Part shown: piece by piece, positions 16,108-25,800 of the stretch
How positions within the stretch are numbered: the stretch's first letter is position 1
Layout of the letters: the number at the start of each line of letters is the position of its first letter
NCBI GenBank assembly: GCA_051884915.1
Contig: JBJEWF010000089.1
Location: 1-64,000 of the forward strand
Direction of reading: 5' to 3'
DNA length: 64,000 nucleotides
From: RUG572 sp051884915
GTDB taxonomy: Bacteria; Verrucomicrobiota; Kiritimatiellia; RFP12; UBA1067
Notes under the pieces: generated by a model
Databases searched by the model: none
Seen by the model: only the letters and a program-made list of their open reading frames with translations
Told to the model about the DNA's origin: nothing
Made by a program: the position numbers and the translations under genes

Positions 16108-17342
16108 TTCAGCCCCTCTTTGACCATGTCGGCCGTGACGACGATCTTGCGGGCCGTCTTGCGGTCGGGCGCCTCGAACATGATGTCCGTCATGAGCTTT
16201 TCCATGGCCGCCCGCAGGCCGCGGGCGCCCGTCTTGCGGGCCAAGGCGGCTTTCGCCAGCTCGCGAAGGGCCTCCGGCTCGAAGGACAGGTCGACCTTGC
16301 TCATGGCCAGCAGTTTCCGGTACTGCTTCACCAGGCAGTTCTTCGGTTCGGTCAGCACGCGGACGAGATCGTCTTCGGTCAGGTCGTCCATGGCCGTGAC
16401 GACGGGCAGCCGTCCCGTGAACTCGGGGATGAGGCCGAACTTCACGAGGTCTTCCGGCCGGACGTCCCGCAGCGTCGTCCCCGTCCCGTCGGGCCGTGCC
16501 GCGGCCTTGGCGGCGGCGTCGAACCCGACGACGGACTTCCCCGAACGCTCGGCGATGATCTTGTCGAGGCCGACAAAGGCCCCGCCGCAGATGAAGAGGA
16601 TGTCCGACGTGTCGACCTCGATGTACTGCTGGTCGGGGTGCTTGCGGCCGCCCTTGGGCGGGAAGCGGCAGACCGTGCCTTCGAGGATCTTCAGCAGCGC
16701 CTGCTGCACGCCTTCGCCGGAGACGTCGCGCGTGATGGAGACGTTGTCCGTCTTCGAGGCGATCTTGTCGATCTCGTCGATGTAGACGATGCCGCGCTTC
16801 GCGAGTTCGAGATTCTCGCCGGCGTTCTGCCAGAGGTAGCGCACGACGTTCTCGACGTCCTCGCCGACGTAGCCCGCTTCGGTGAGGGTCGTCGCGTCGC
16901 CGATGGCGAACGGCACCTTGAGCAGTTTCGCCAGCGTGCGGGCGAAGAGCGTCTTGCCGCAGCCGGTCGGGCCGACGAGGAGGATGTTGGACTTCTCGAT
17001 CTCGACGTCGGCAAGCGAGGGATCGCCTTTGGCGTTGGCGGCCTTGGCCTCCAGGCGGCGGTAGTGGTTGTGGACGGCGACGGCGAGGACCTTCTTGGTT
17101 TCGTCGTGCCCGATCACGTGCTCGTCGAGAAACGCCTTGATTTCGCGGGGCGTCGGCACGGGGCCGAGCGGCGGCGTCGCCTTCTTCGCGTCGGGCTTGC
17201 CCGCGCCGGACATGAGGTCGACGACCATCCGCGCGCAGTCGCCGCAGATGTTGGCGCCCTGCGGTCCGGACACCACGACGGCGCCCTCGGCGTCCCCTCG
17301 TCCGCAGAACGAGCAGCGCGGGGCATTGGTTTTGCGTGCCAT
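16104..17342 (-). CDS. clpX: ATP-dependent Clp protease ATPase subunit ClpX
   Basis: 412-residue AAA+ unfoldase that feeds substrates into ClpP. The N-terminal zinc domain has Cys10, Cys13, Cys33 and Cys36. Walker A GPTGCGKT is at 124-131 and Walker B IVYIDE at about 185-190. The pore loop falls in the GYVGEDVE segment (158-165), and the ClpP-contact region and arginine sensors follow in the C-terminal half (LIPEFTGRLPVV, ARKTGARGLRA). It lies 3 bp after clpP and overlaps panD by 4 bp, giving the order tig-clpP-clpX-panD. Confidence 0.98.
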   Translation of the reverse strand: MARKTNAPRCSFCGRGDAEGAVVVSGPQGANICGDCARMVVDLMSGAGKPDAKKATPPLGPVPTPREIKAFLDEHVIGHDETKKVLAVAVHNHYRRLEAKAANAKGDPSLADVEIEKSNILLVGPTGCGKTLFARTLAKLLKVPFAIGDATTLTEAGYVGEDVENVVRYLWQNAGENLELAKRGIVYIDEIDKIASKTDNVSITRDVSGEGVQQALLKILEGTVCRFPPKGGRKHPDQQYIEVDTSDILFICGGAFVGLDKIIAERSGKSVVGFDAAAKAAARPDGTGTTLRDVRPEDLVKFGLIPEFTGRLPVVTAMDDLTEDDLVRVLTEPKNCLVKQYRKLLAMSKVDLSFEPEALRELAKAALARKTGARGLRAAMEKLMTDIMFEAPDRKTARKIVVTADMVKEGLK

Positions 17343-17345
17343 GGC

Positions 17346-17951
17346 TTATCCTTTGGGCAGGAGCACCTTGTCGATGAGGCCCCAGGCGCAGGCTTCTTCG
17401 GCGCTCATGAAATGGTCGCGGTCCGTGTCGCGCACGACCTCCTCCAGCGTCCGGCCCGAATTGTCCGCCAGAATCTGGTTGAGCGTTTCCTTGAGGCGCA
17501 GGATCTCCCGCGCCGTGATCTCGATGTCGCTCGCCTTGCCTTCCGCGCCGCCCCAGGGCTGGTGGATCATGATGCGGGCGTTCGGCAGCGCGACGCGCTT
17601 GCCCTTGGCGCCGGCGGACAGGAGGACGGCGCCCATGGACGCCGCCTGGCCGATGCAGTAGGTCGCCACCGGGCACGAGATGAAGTTCATCGTGTCCAGG
17701 ATCGCAAGGCCGGCCGTGACGCTGCCGCCGGGCGAGTTGATGTACATCGCGATCTCCTTCTTCGGGTCCTGGGCCTGGAGGAAGAGGAGCTGGGCGACGA
17801 TCAGGTTGGCCGAATCGTCGTTGACCTCGCCGCCGAGGAGCACGATGCGGTCCTGCAGCAGACGGGAGTAGATGTCGTAGGAGCGCTCGCCGCGGGCCGT
17901 CTGCTCGACGACCATCGGCACGAGATAGGATTTTTCGTTCATCGTCTTCAT
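17346..17951 (-). CDS. clpP: ATP-dependent Clp protease proteolytic subunit
   Basis: 201-residue serine peptidase that forms the tetradecameric ClpP chamber. The catalytic triad is visible: Ser105 in GQAASMGA, His130 in IMIHQPWGG, and Asp179 in DTDRDHFMSAEEA. The segment YINSPGGSVTAG is the oxyanion region. The start MKTMNEK is as long as the usual short propeptide; a second in-frame ATG lies 9 bp downstream. It sits between tig and clpX, the most common arrangement. Confidence 0.98.
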   Translation of the reverse strand: MKTMNEKSYLVPMVVEQTARGERSYDIYSRLLQDRIVLLGGEVNDDSANLIVAQLLFLQAQDPKKEIAMYINSPGGSVTAGLAILDTMNFISCPVATYCIGQAASMGAVLLSAGAKGKRVALPNARIMIHQPWGGAEGKASDIEITAREILRLKETLNQILADNSGRTLEEVVRDTDRDHFMSAEEACAWGLIDKVLLPKG

Positions 17952-17954
17952 GCT

Positions 17955-17982
17955 GAAGACAACGGCGCGGACCGCCGTCTTC
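17955..17982. other. Stem-loop between tig and clpP
   Basis: GAAGA (17955-17959) and CGGCG pair with CGCCG and TCTTC (17978-17982), with a 3-nt bulge. There is no T-tract. It could be an mRNA processing or stability element separating tig from clpP, or be incidental in GC-rich sequence. Confidence 0.35.
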
Positions 17983-18005
17983 TTGCGTCTTGATGGAATG
18001 ATCTT

Positions 18006-19313
18006 CTATTTTGCCTCGGCAAGGACGAGGTCCAGGGCCTTCTCGGCCCGGATCTGCTCCTTGTAGAGTTCGACCTGGCGGGACTCCTCCAGCTGCTTGC
18101 GGAGGTCTTCGACCGTCGAACGGCCGTTGCTGGCGGCCGCCATCTTCTCCAGGCCGGCCTTCACGTCGTCGTCCGTCGCCGTCAGGTTCTCCTCCTTGGC
18201 GATGCCGAGCAGAATGTAGGACAGGCGGATCTGGCGGATCGCGCTGTTGTGCGCGTCGGCGATGATCTGGTCGCGGTTCTTCTCGAAATAGTCGGCCGGC
18301 ATGCCCGAATACTGGGCGCGCTGGGCGAGGTCCTGCAGGAAGGACTGCGTCTGGCGCTGGATCTGGGACGGCGGGACCTCGAAATCGGCTTTCTTCAGGA
18401 GCAGTTCGATCGCCTGGTTCTTGCTGCTTTCGAGGGCCGCGTCGGCGGCCTGCTTCTCCAGGCGTTCGCGCGTCTGGGCGCGGAGCGCGTCCATGGACTC
18501 GGCCTTGGCGGATTCGACGAACGCGGCGTCGTCCGGAAGTTCGCGCACGCGGAACGACTTCAGCGTCACGGAGTAGAGGCACTTTTTGCCCTTGAGCGGT
18601 TCCGGGGCGGCGTCCTTCGGGAACTTCACCTTGATGTCGTCCTTGGTCTCGCCGACCTTCATGCCCTTGAGGGCCTCCAGGATCTCGGGGACGAAGCGGC
18701 CTTCCTCGACCTGCGTCCAGAAACCGGCGTTCTCGCAAACGACCTTCTGGTCGGGGACGAGGTCGGACAGCGGCGTGCGGGCCTTGTCGTCCAGCGTGCC
18801 CTTGTAGTCGATCTGGACGTAATCGCCCGTCGCGACGGCGCTGTCGGCCGAGGCGTCGACGAACTTGGCGAACGCGGCGCGGAAACTTTCGACGCTCCTG
18901 TCCACGTCCTCGTCCGTAACCGCGGCCGTTTCCTTCTTGATCGCGAGTTTCCTGTATTTGGGCAGCGAGAAGGTCGGACGCACCTCGACGAGCGCCGTGC
19001 AGGAGAAGCCCGTCTCGGGCGTGAAGAGGACGTCCGTCACGTTCTGCAGATTCAGGGCGTCCAGCTTGGACTCCTCAAGGGCCTTGGGGTAGAACTCGCG
19101 GAAACAGGCCTGCTGGCATTCGTCCACGATTTCCTTGGCGAACTTCTGCTGGATGACCGCCGCCGGAACCTTGCCCTTGCGGAATCCGGGGACGACGCCG
19201 TTCTTGAGGAACATGTTGAACGCGGACTTGTAGAGGCCCCGGACTTCTTCGGCATCGGCCCTGATCGTCAGGCCGATGACGCAGGGGCTGGACTCTTTCG
19301 TTTCGAACTTCAT
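18006..19313 (-). CDS. tig: Trigger factor
   Basis: 435-residue ribosome-associated chaperone and prolyl isomerase. The N-terminal ribosome-binding domain has the conserved VPGFRKGKVP loop (GFRxGxxP) at about residues 42-51. An FKBP-like domain follows around GDYVQIDYKGTLDD (about 170). The helical C-terminal arms contain PPSQIQRQTQSF and the final ALDLVLAEAK. The start at 19313 gives the standard N-terminus (MKFETKESSPC); longer in-frame extensions overlap the divergent promoter region. It heads the tig-clpP-clpX-panD cluster and is divergent from pfp. Confidence 0.95.
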   Translation of the reverse strand: MKFETKESSPCVIGLTIRADAEEVRGLYKSAFNMFLKNGVVPGFRKGKVPAAVIQQKFAKEIVDECQQACFREFYPKALEESKLDALNLQNVTDVLFTPETGFSCTALVEVRPTFSLPKYRKLAIKKETAAVTDEDVDRSVESFRAAFAKFVDASADSAVATGDYVQIDYKGTLDDKARTPLSDLVPDQKVVCENAGFWTQVEEGRFVPEILEALKGMKVGETKDDIKVKFPKDAAPEPLKGKKCLYSVTLKSFRVRELPDDAAFVESAKAESMDALRAQTRERLEKQAADAALESSKNQAIELLLKKADFEVPPSQIQRQTQSFLQDLAQRAQYSGMPADYFEKNRDQIIADAHNSAIRQIRLSYILLGIAKEENLTATDDDVKAGLEKMAAASNGRSTVEDLRKQLEESRQVELYKEQIRAEKALDLVLAEAK

Positions 19314-19390
19314 GTGTGTTTCTGCCTTTCTCGTGGGAAATGGAACGGAAATGATAGCAAAAATGCGGCTATTTGGCGAGGGGAAAACTG

Positions 19391-19399
19391 TGGTATAAT
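19391..19399 (+). promoter_or_regulatory. Extended -10 promoter 7 nt before the pfp ATG
   Basis: TGG-TATAAT (TATAAT at 19394-19399) ends 7 nt before the ATG at 19407, so the transcript would start at or next to the A of the ATG. TTGGCG (19373-19378) is a possible but closely spaced -35. Confidence 0.65.
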
Positions 19400-19406
19400 G
19401 GGCGCC

Positions 19407-20600
19407 ATGAAGCAAGCAGATTTCGCCAACATGGTCATCGCCCAGTCGGGCGGTCCCTCAATGGTCATCAACCAGTCGCTCGTCGGCGCCGTCCTGGCGG
19501 CCCGCGCGGCGAAGGGAATCGGCCGGATTCTGGGCGCCCGCCACGGCATCGCCGGCATCCTGGGCGACGACTACCTCGACCTGCGCCGGCCGTCGCCCGC
19601 CAAGCTGGCCGCCATCGCCCGCACGCCGGGTTCCGCGCTCGGTTCGGTCCGCAGGAAGCCGACGGCCGAGGACTGCCGGGCGATCTTCGCGGCGTTCAAG
19701 CGGAAAAAGGTCGGCTACTTCTTCTACATCGGCGGCAACGACTCCGCCGATGCGGCGCGGATCGTCGCCGACGAGGCCGAGAAGGAGGGCTACCCGCTGG
19801 TCTGCTACCACATCCCCAAGACCATCGACAACGACTTGCGTTCGTGCGACCACACGCCCGGGTTCGGCTCGGCGGCGCGATTCGTCGCGAGCGCGTTCAA
19901 GGGCGACGATCTGGACAACCGGGCGCTGGGCGGGGTCAAGATCGACGTCGTCATGGGGCGCGACGCCGGCTTTCTGACGGCGGCGGCGGCGCTGGCGCGC
20001 ACGCGCCGGGACGACGGACCCCATCTCGTCTATCTGCCCGAACGCCCGTTTTCGCTGGACGGTTTCGTCGCGGACGTCCAGGCGGCGATGAAGAAGTTCG
20101 GGCGCTGCGTGGTCGCGGTCTCGGAGGGCATCCGCGAAGCCGACGGCACGCCAATCGCCGCCCGCTTCGCGAACGGCGAAAAGGATTCCCACGGCAATCT
20201 CCAGCTTTCGGGCACCGGCGCGCTGGGCGACGCGCTCGCGCGCCACCTCAAGGCGAAGGCCGGCATCTCGCGCGTGCGCGCGGACACTTTCGGCTACCTC
20301 CAGCGGTCGTTCCCCGGCGTGGCGTCGAAGACGGACCAGAAGGAGGCGCGCGCCGTCGGCGCGGCCGCGGTGAAGGCCGCCTTGGCGGGCCGGCTGGCGA
20401 AGGGGACGATTGCGATTCTGCGCAAGCCGGGCAGACGCTACGGCGTCGTCTACGAGCCGCAGCCGATCGCCAACGCCGCCAAATACACGCGGTGCGTGCC
20501 GGACGCCTTCATCGCGGCCAACGGCCACGACGTCACGCGGGCGTTTCTCGACTACGCGCGTCCCCTCGTGGGCGAACTGCCGCCATGCGAGATCTTCTGA
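19407..20600 (+). CDS. pfp: Pyrophosphate-dependent 6-phosphofructokinase
   Basis: 397-residue phosphofructokinase of the PPi-using type. The donor-binding motif is GGNDS (109-113), where ATP-dependent enzymes have GGDGS; the fructose-6-phosphate and catalytic motif PKTIDND is at 137-143; AQSGGPSMVIN at 12-22 is the N-terminal signature. This reversible enzyme saves ATP in fermentative organisms, in keeping with the Pta-AckA genes. The start is set by the family N-terminus and the immediately upstream -10 box; there is no Shine-Dalgarno, which suggests leaderless translation. The stop overlaps the ispE start in TGATG. Confidence 0.93.
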   Translation: MKQADFANMVIAQSGGPSMVINQSLVGAVLAARAAKGIGRILGARHGIAGILGDDYLDLRRPSPAKLAAIARTPGSALGSVRRKPTAEDCRAIFAAFKRKKVGYFFYIGGNDSADAARIVADEAEKEGYPLVCYHIPKTIDNDLRSCDHTPGFGSAARFVASAFKGDDLDNRALGGVKIDVVMGRDAGFLTAAAALARTRRDDGPHLVYLPERPFSLDGFVADVQAAMKKFGRCVVAVSEGIREADGTPIAARFANGEKDSHGNLQLSGTGALGDALARHLKAKAGISRVRADTFGYLQRSFPGVASKTDQKEARAVGAAAVKAALAGRLAKGTIAILRKPGRRYGVVYEPQPIANAAKYTRCVPDAFIAANGHDVTRAFLDYARPLVGELPPCEIF

Positions 20601-21307
20601 TGACGCTTGAGGCGCACGCGAAAATCAACTTGACGCTCGAAGTCCTCGGCCGGCGGCCGGACGGCTACCACGACCTCCGGTCGGTGGTCGTGCCGATTCC
20701 CCTGCACGACGATCTGACGCTGGAGGCGGCGGAGACGGTCGCCGTGTCGGGATGCCCGCAGATCCCGATGGAGCGGAACCTGGCCTTCAGGGCCGCCGTG
20801 CTGCTGCGCCAGGTCGCGGGACGCCCGGACGGCGTGTCGATCGCGCTGGTGAAGCGGATCCCCTCGGGCGCCGGCCTCGGCGGGGGATCGGCGGACGCCG
20901 CCGCCGTCCTGAACGGCCTGAACGCGATGTGGGGGCTGGGAATCGCGCCCCTGGAGCTGGCCGCGCTCGGCGCGCAGATCGGCTCCGACGTCCCCGCCCT
21001 CGTGCTGGGCGGCCCCGTGCTGATGGAGGGGCGCGGGGAGCGGGTTTCCGCGCTGCCCGCCGAGACGATGCCCGACTTCTCGCGGCTGGTTCTGCGCGTG
21101 CCGCCGGTCTTCTGTTCCACGCCGGAGGTCTTTCGCGCGTACCGCCCCCAGGACCGCGGCCTCGGGCGGAACGACCTGCAGCCGGCCGCCTGCCGGCTGC
21201 ATCCCGAAATCGCGCAGGCCCTGGCCGAACTTGAGGCCGAGGGCTGCCGCGACGTCCAGATGTCGGGCAGCGGCTCGGCGGTCTTCGGCTGGCGGCCCGC
21301 CCGCTGA
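20600..21307 (+). CDS. ispE: 4-diphosphocytidyl-2-C-methyl-D-erythritol kinase
   Basis: 235-residue GHMP kinase of the MEP isoprenoid pathway. Lys8 in AHAKINLTLEV and Asp99 in the phosphate loop PSGAGLGGGSAD (88-99) correspond to the catalytic pair. GRRPDGYHDLRSV is the substrate region, and the product ends with the conserved MSGSGSAVFGW segment. It is shorter than the usual 280-300 residues, mostly at the C-terminus. The start at 20600 overlaps the pfp stop (TGATG); an alternative ATG at 20585 would add five residues. Confidence 0.92.
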   Translation: MTLEAHAKINLTLEVLGRRPDGYHDLRSVVVPIPLHDDLTLEAAETVAVSGCPQIPMERNLAFRAAVLLRQVAGRPDGVSIALVKRIPSGAGLGGGSADAAAVLNGLNAMWGLGIAPLELAALGAQIGSDVPALVLGGPVLMEGRGERVSALPAETMPDFSRLVLRVPPVFCSTPEVFRAYRPQDRGLGRNDLQPAACRLHPEIAQALAELEAEGCRDVQMSGSGSAVFGWRPAR

Positions 21308-21363
21308 CGCCCCGCCCCCCCGCCCCGTCTCCCCGTCCTTGGGCATTTTGCGCTGCGGGTCTT

Positions 21364-21391
21364 TGGATTTGGCGGCGAATATGGTAGAATG
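21364..21391 (+). promoter_or_regulatory. Promoter for the orphan lipoprotein gene
   Basis: TTGGAT (21364-21369), a 16-bp spacer and TGG-extended TAGAAT (21386-21391). The leader to the ATG at 21551 is about 150 nt and ends in a small hairpin, CTCCGT-TAA-ACGGAG (21526-21540), whose 3' arm holds the GGAG ribosome binding site. Confidence 0.5.
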
Positions 21392-21550
21392 CGTACTGGA
21401 AACCGTGTCTGCCAAGCGCAAAAACATCCTCGATATTTCTGTCCTTTGTATGGTTGTGACAACCCAGTGGTTGCTGAATGTGGAGGGGCGCGTTATACCC
21501 CACACTTGTCTGTTGTCGAGCCTTCCTCCGTTAAACGGAGCGTTGATGCA

Positions 21551-22288
21551 ATGAAAACAATAATTGGACTCGTTAATGTTCTGATCATATCCGTAGGCCT
21601 TGTCGCTCTCTCGGGATGTTCTCCATCTGTCGAGCAGGCGGAATGCAGCACGGATGGGAGGAAGGGTGGTGAGCGTGCTCGGTTGAATGGCGGCCTTGAC
21701 ATATCTCAGGATCTTGACGATTTTTCCCAAAGTTTTGACTGTGGTGATGGAACGCCGTCCAGACGGGGAAAGGCGATACTTGAGAAGATTGTAAACTTCC
21801 CTGATGTTATCGGACGAACCAATGGGCTTGCGCAATTTCGCAAGGCGGTTTTCGCAATCGAGTTCTCCGGTTCCAATTACATTAAGCTAAGTAATGGCCT
21901 CGGTTCAATGGAAAGCCTTCAGTCACCATATCTGTCGGCGGCATACCAATGCGGGTGTGGTTTGGATGAGGATATGGGTTATCGGATTGACTTTCTTAAA
22001 TGGTTGAAGCGCGAGATGGCGAGACCGATGGGAGTCGGCACGAATTATATCGAGAGAAGGCTCGGGCCCTGTGTGTCGCGGTTGTCCGTCTCGCGTGAAA
22101 CCTATCAAAAGGCCCTAAGGGATTCTTATAAGCTACGTCTTTACTGGATGGAAGAGGCGTTTAACTGCGGATCAACGCACCCTGCATATTCCAATGAGAT
22201 AGATGCAGTTCAACTCCAACTTGAGGCCTTCCTCGGGCGTCCAATTCGCACCAATGAGGAACTGCGTCGAGATAGAGGGGCGAAATGA
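21551..22288 (+). CDS. Orphan lipoprotein, function unknown
   Basis: 245 residues with a lipoprotein signal: KT, a hydrophobic stretch and lipobox VALSGC, with Cys at about residue 22. The mature part is soluble and charged, with several cysteines (QCGCG, FNCGS) and helical segments such as FLKWLKREM. No family is recognised. Base composition is clearly AT-richer than the flanking genes, with AAA, ATA and TTA-type codons common here and rare elsewhere, so recent acquisition is likely. The frame is open upstream to about 21389, but that extension would start inside the -10 box; the ATG at 21551 creates the signal peptide. Confidence 0.62.
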   Translation: MKTIIGLVNVLIISVGLVALSGCSPSVEQAECSTDGRKGGERARLNGGLDISQDLDDFSQSFDCGDGTPSRRGKAILEKIVNFPDVIGRTNGLAQFRKAVFAIEFSGSNYIKLSNGLGSMESLQSPYLSAAYQCGCGLDEDMGYRIDFLKWLKREMARPMGVGTNYIERRLGPCVSRLSVSRETYQKALRDSYKLRLYWMEEAFNCGSTHPAYSNEIDAVQLQLEAFLGRPIRTNEELRRDRGAK

Positions 22289-22658
22289 GCATTTGAATGC
22301 GGCAGGGATGCGACTTGAGGCTTGGACACCATGTTAACCGCAGGATTTCAGAGGGACAAGCATATTGAGGCCGCCGATTTTGCGCTCGCACGTGGTGCAT
22401 GTGGCGTGCACCAATGGCGCGCTGAAGCGGATTCTGTCCGGTTCGGCGGCCGCCCGCGTGTCTGACGGAGATTGCCGCCGGACCGTCCTTGGGATCGACT
22501 GAGACGACCGGGCGCGGTCCGGATGCGGACCGGCCGGCCCGTTTGAGGACAGGCGCTTCCGCTGATGCGTTTGCCACGCCCTCCGTCGTTCGCGCGCGGA
22601 AGTCGGCAAGGGACTTGATGTGGTGACGGTGGCGGACCCATTTTTCTCGCACTTCGGG
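22289..22658. other. Intergenic stretch without a recognisable gene
   Basis: About 370 bp between the orphan lipoprotein and the next promoter. Only short open frames occur on either strand, with no start-site support and no domain I recognise. It may be decayed sequence belonging to the same accessory patch. Confidence 0.5.
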
Positions 22659-22689
22659 TTGACAGGACAAAAAAAAAAACAGTTATAAT
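22659..22689 (+). promoter_or_regulatory. Promoter with an A11 tract in the spacer
   Basis: TTGACA (22659-22664) and TATAAT (22684-22689) are both consensus hexamers, but the spacer is 19 bp and contains eleven consecutive A residues. The leader to the ATG at 22811 is about 115 nt. Confidence 0.65.
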
Positions 22690-22810
22690 CCTTGCTGTCT
22701 GGAGAGGGGTGTGCCGTCGGTCGTTTCCCTGCCGGGTGGCGGGGCCGTCGAGGGGCGTCCGGGGTTTGGAAAAGCCTCCCATGGACAACTCAAGGAAAAG
22801 AGAGCGTCAC

Positions 22811-25800
22811 ATGAAGACTGGGATCGGGTTGTTTCGCCATGCTGCCGGCATTCTGCTGGCGGGATGTTTCGGATTGGCCGCCGCCGTGCGGGCGGAGATG
22901 ATCGACACGTCGCTGTTTCCGCGTGCGGCCACCATCCGGTTCGCCGGGTGTTCGGTCTCGACGCCGCTGACGAATTTCCCCGTTCTGGTGAAACTGGCCG
23001 CCGATTGCCCGGGCGGCTTCAAGTATGAGGACTGCGCGGCGGATTCCTTCCGTTTCACGGATTGGCAGGGCAACGTGCTGCCGCACGAGGTCGAGACGTG
23101 GGATCCCGCCGGAACTTCCTGCGTGTGGGTGAGCGTGCCGAGTCTCGAACCGGGCGAAGTCATCGCTTTCCGCTATGGCGCGGACGCGGCGGTCCTGCCG
23201 GCCAACGACCCCACCGAGGTCTGGACGAGGGCCGGCTACGTGGGCGTCTGGCACATGGCCGAGGCGTCGGGGACTGTCGCCGACGCCTCGGGCAACGGCC
23301 TTGACGCCACGCACGCGGGCACGGTGCCGGACCAGCCGGCGGCGGCGGGCGCGATCGGCACGGCCCGCTGCACGGCGACGTCGTCCGCGAGGGGCTATCT
23401 GTCCATTCCCAGCTACGACGCGCTGGCGCTCGGCGGCACGTTCACGATTTCCGGCTGGATCAAGGCATCCGCGCCGAACGGCTATGCGCGTCTCTTCTCG
23501 CGCAAGGCGCTCTACACGGACGACGAGGGCTGGGAAATCGAGATGAGCAACGGCTCGAAGACGGCTTTCACCGCCCGCGCGGCCAAAAATGACGCCAGGG
23601 TCTCGGGCAGTCTTCCCGATTTGACGACCGACTGGCGTCTCGTCGCATTCGCCTACGCCGGCACGGCGCTGACCGTGTTCGGCGACGGCGTTCAGGTCGC
23701 GTCCGGTTCGGTGGCGTCGACGTTGCCGGACAACGGAAAGCCGCTGTCATTCGGCTGCGATTCGGACGGGAACGAGGCCTGGCTGCCGGGGTCCTACGAC
23801 GAGGTGCGGCTGCGCCGCGGGGTCTCCACGGCGGAGTGGATCGCCACGGAATACGCGAACGTGCGCACGGACGGCTTTGCCGTGTTCTCCGAAGTGGGGG
23901 CGGCGGCCTACAACGTGGTTTACGCCGCGGCGGGGACGGGCGGCACGGTCCGCATCGCCGACGGGGCGGATGCGGCGGAGGTCCAGTCGTCGGTGGCGCT
24001 GGGCGAGACGCAGGCAGTGGTGCTGACGGCGACGGCGCAGGAGGGGTATCGCTTCTACCGCTGGTCGGGCAGCCTCTCCAAAATCGTTTCGGGCACGCGC
24101 TTCTCGCCCACCATCACGGTGGAAACGCCACAGGGCGCGTCCCTGGCGGCGGAATTCATCGCCGCGGAGAATGTCGTCGAAATCGTGAACGCCTTCGACC
24201 ACCCGGAGGGCGGCATCATGTCGGCGCTCGTCACGAAGGTGGGCGGGAGCGTCTTCTCCAACACGACGGCGCGCATCATCGCGTTCCAGGCGCCGGACCA
24301 GGCGCCGGCCGGTCTGCGCGAGTTCATCTACGCCAACCCCGCCGCGGGCGCCACGACGGACTTCATCGACGACTGGGGGTTCTTCAGGAGCGGCTTTGTG
24401 GTGGGGACCTCGGCGAGCACGCAGGAGGCGGTGCGGTACGCGCACGAGGCGTGGACGGACGCCGGCAGCGGCATCTGCACCTACGCCGGCAGCTGGTATG
24501 TGCCGGCGGCGGGAACCTACGGTTTCCGCATGAACATGGCGGGTACGGGCCAGCTGGTGATCGACAACCGCATCATCCTCCAGCAGAAGAGCGCCGCGAC
24601 GGTCGTCGCGACGAACGGCGTGTCGCTCGCCGCGGGATGGCACAATCTGTTCATCGTCTTCAAAGCCGCCAACGGCCAAATCGGCCCCGTGGACGCGACG
24701 GCGGGGGGGCTGCTTTACAGCGCGGCGGACGCTGACCTCACGGCCGATTCCGCGGCGGGGAGCCCCTTCGCGACGGAGGAGGGCGGCCACCGTCTCTCGA
24801 CGGCCTACTCCGGCGTCTTCGTGCCGTCCCTCTGGGCGGAAGGGGGCGACGTGGTGCTGGACTGTTCCAACGCCCTCGGCGATCTGCGCATCGCGGGGCA
24901 GTGGGGGGCGGTGAAACACCGGTTCTACATTGCCAATCTGCCGGCGGGGCGCACAATTGAAGTCGGGCGGCCGCTGAACGGGACCGCGGACGGTTTCCAG
25001 AGTCTGGATGGCTTCGCATGGGTCGACTGGTCGCGCACCGAACTGCCCGAAGGGGTCGGCATCCGCTTCGAGGGCGCCGTCGCCTGCAATCAACCTCTCC
25101 CTCAAGGACACGCCTGGACGTTCGGGGGATATGTCACGCTCGCGACGACGGTCTCCGACTTCTTCGGCGTCGTGGCGGCGGGCGCGTCCGAATTTTCCTA
25201 TCCGCAGGGACTCGTCCATCTCCATCTGGGGCAGCCGGGCGTGCTGGGCGACACGGCGACGATCAAGGTCGCTTCGGACCAGTATCTGGGATACGGCGGC
25301 GAGCCGTTCGGCCTGAAGAGTTCCACGGGTCTGCCGCTCACGGTCAACAATTCGACCCGGCACCTGTTCCGGAATCCGGTCACGTTGGCGAAATCGGCCG
25401 TCCTGAACACGACGCTGCAGTGGGACGGAGTGGCCGTCTGCGCGGGAACCGTCACGGGCGAGGGTTCGCTGCGGATAACGGGTTGGGGCCGGCGGATGTA
25501 CGTGGACAATGCCGTCGACGTGGGGGAGGTGCGTCTGGGCCAGCGCGGCAACCGCGTCCTTCTGCGCCCTCCCGCCGCGGCCGCCGCCTCCCGGATCGGT
25601 TCGGTGACGCTTTCGGGCGAGTCCAGCGCCTATCCGACAGGTGGCTGGGAGTACTGCGGCGCCACGCTGTTCTACTGCCCGGACGGATCCGGCGCGTCGC
25701 CGCTCTCCATTGGGAAGGTGTCCGGCGGGGGCGCCTACTACTACCCCGATCAGACGAAGCTCGCCCGCAACGGCGCGACGCTGTCGACGTGTTCGAACAA

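Noticed and set aside
15748..18738. A 996-residue minus-strand frame spanning clpP, clpX and panD
   Set aside because: Only its last 119 residues, from 16107 down, are a real gene (panD). The rest is an out-of-frame reading of clpX and clpP.
18249..19406. A long N-terminal extension of pfp
   Set aside because: The extension is antisense to tig and has no family similarity; the -10 box at 19394-19399 and the conserved N-terminus place the start at 19407.
22161..22670. A minus-strand frame of 169 residues after the orphan lipoprotein
   Set aside because: It overlaps the lipoprotein gene, has no RBS or domain and has biased composition. A transposase remnant was considered, but no motif supports it.
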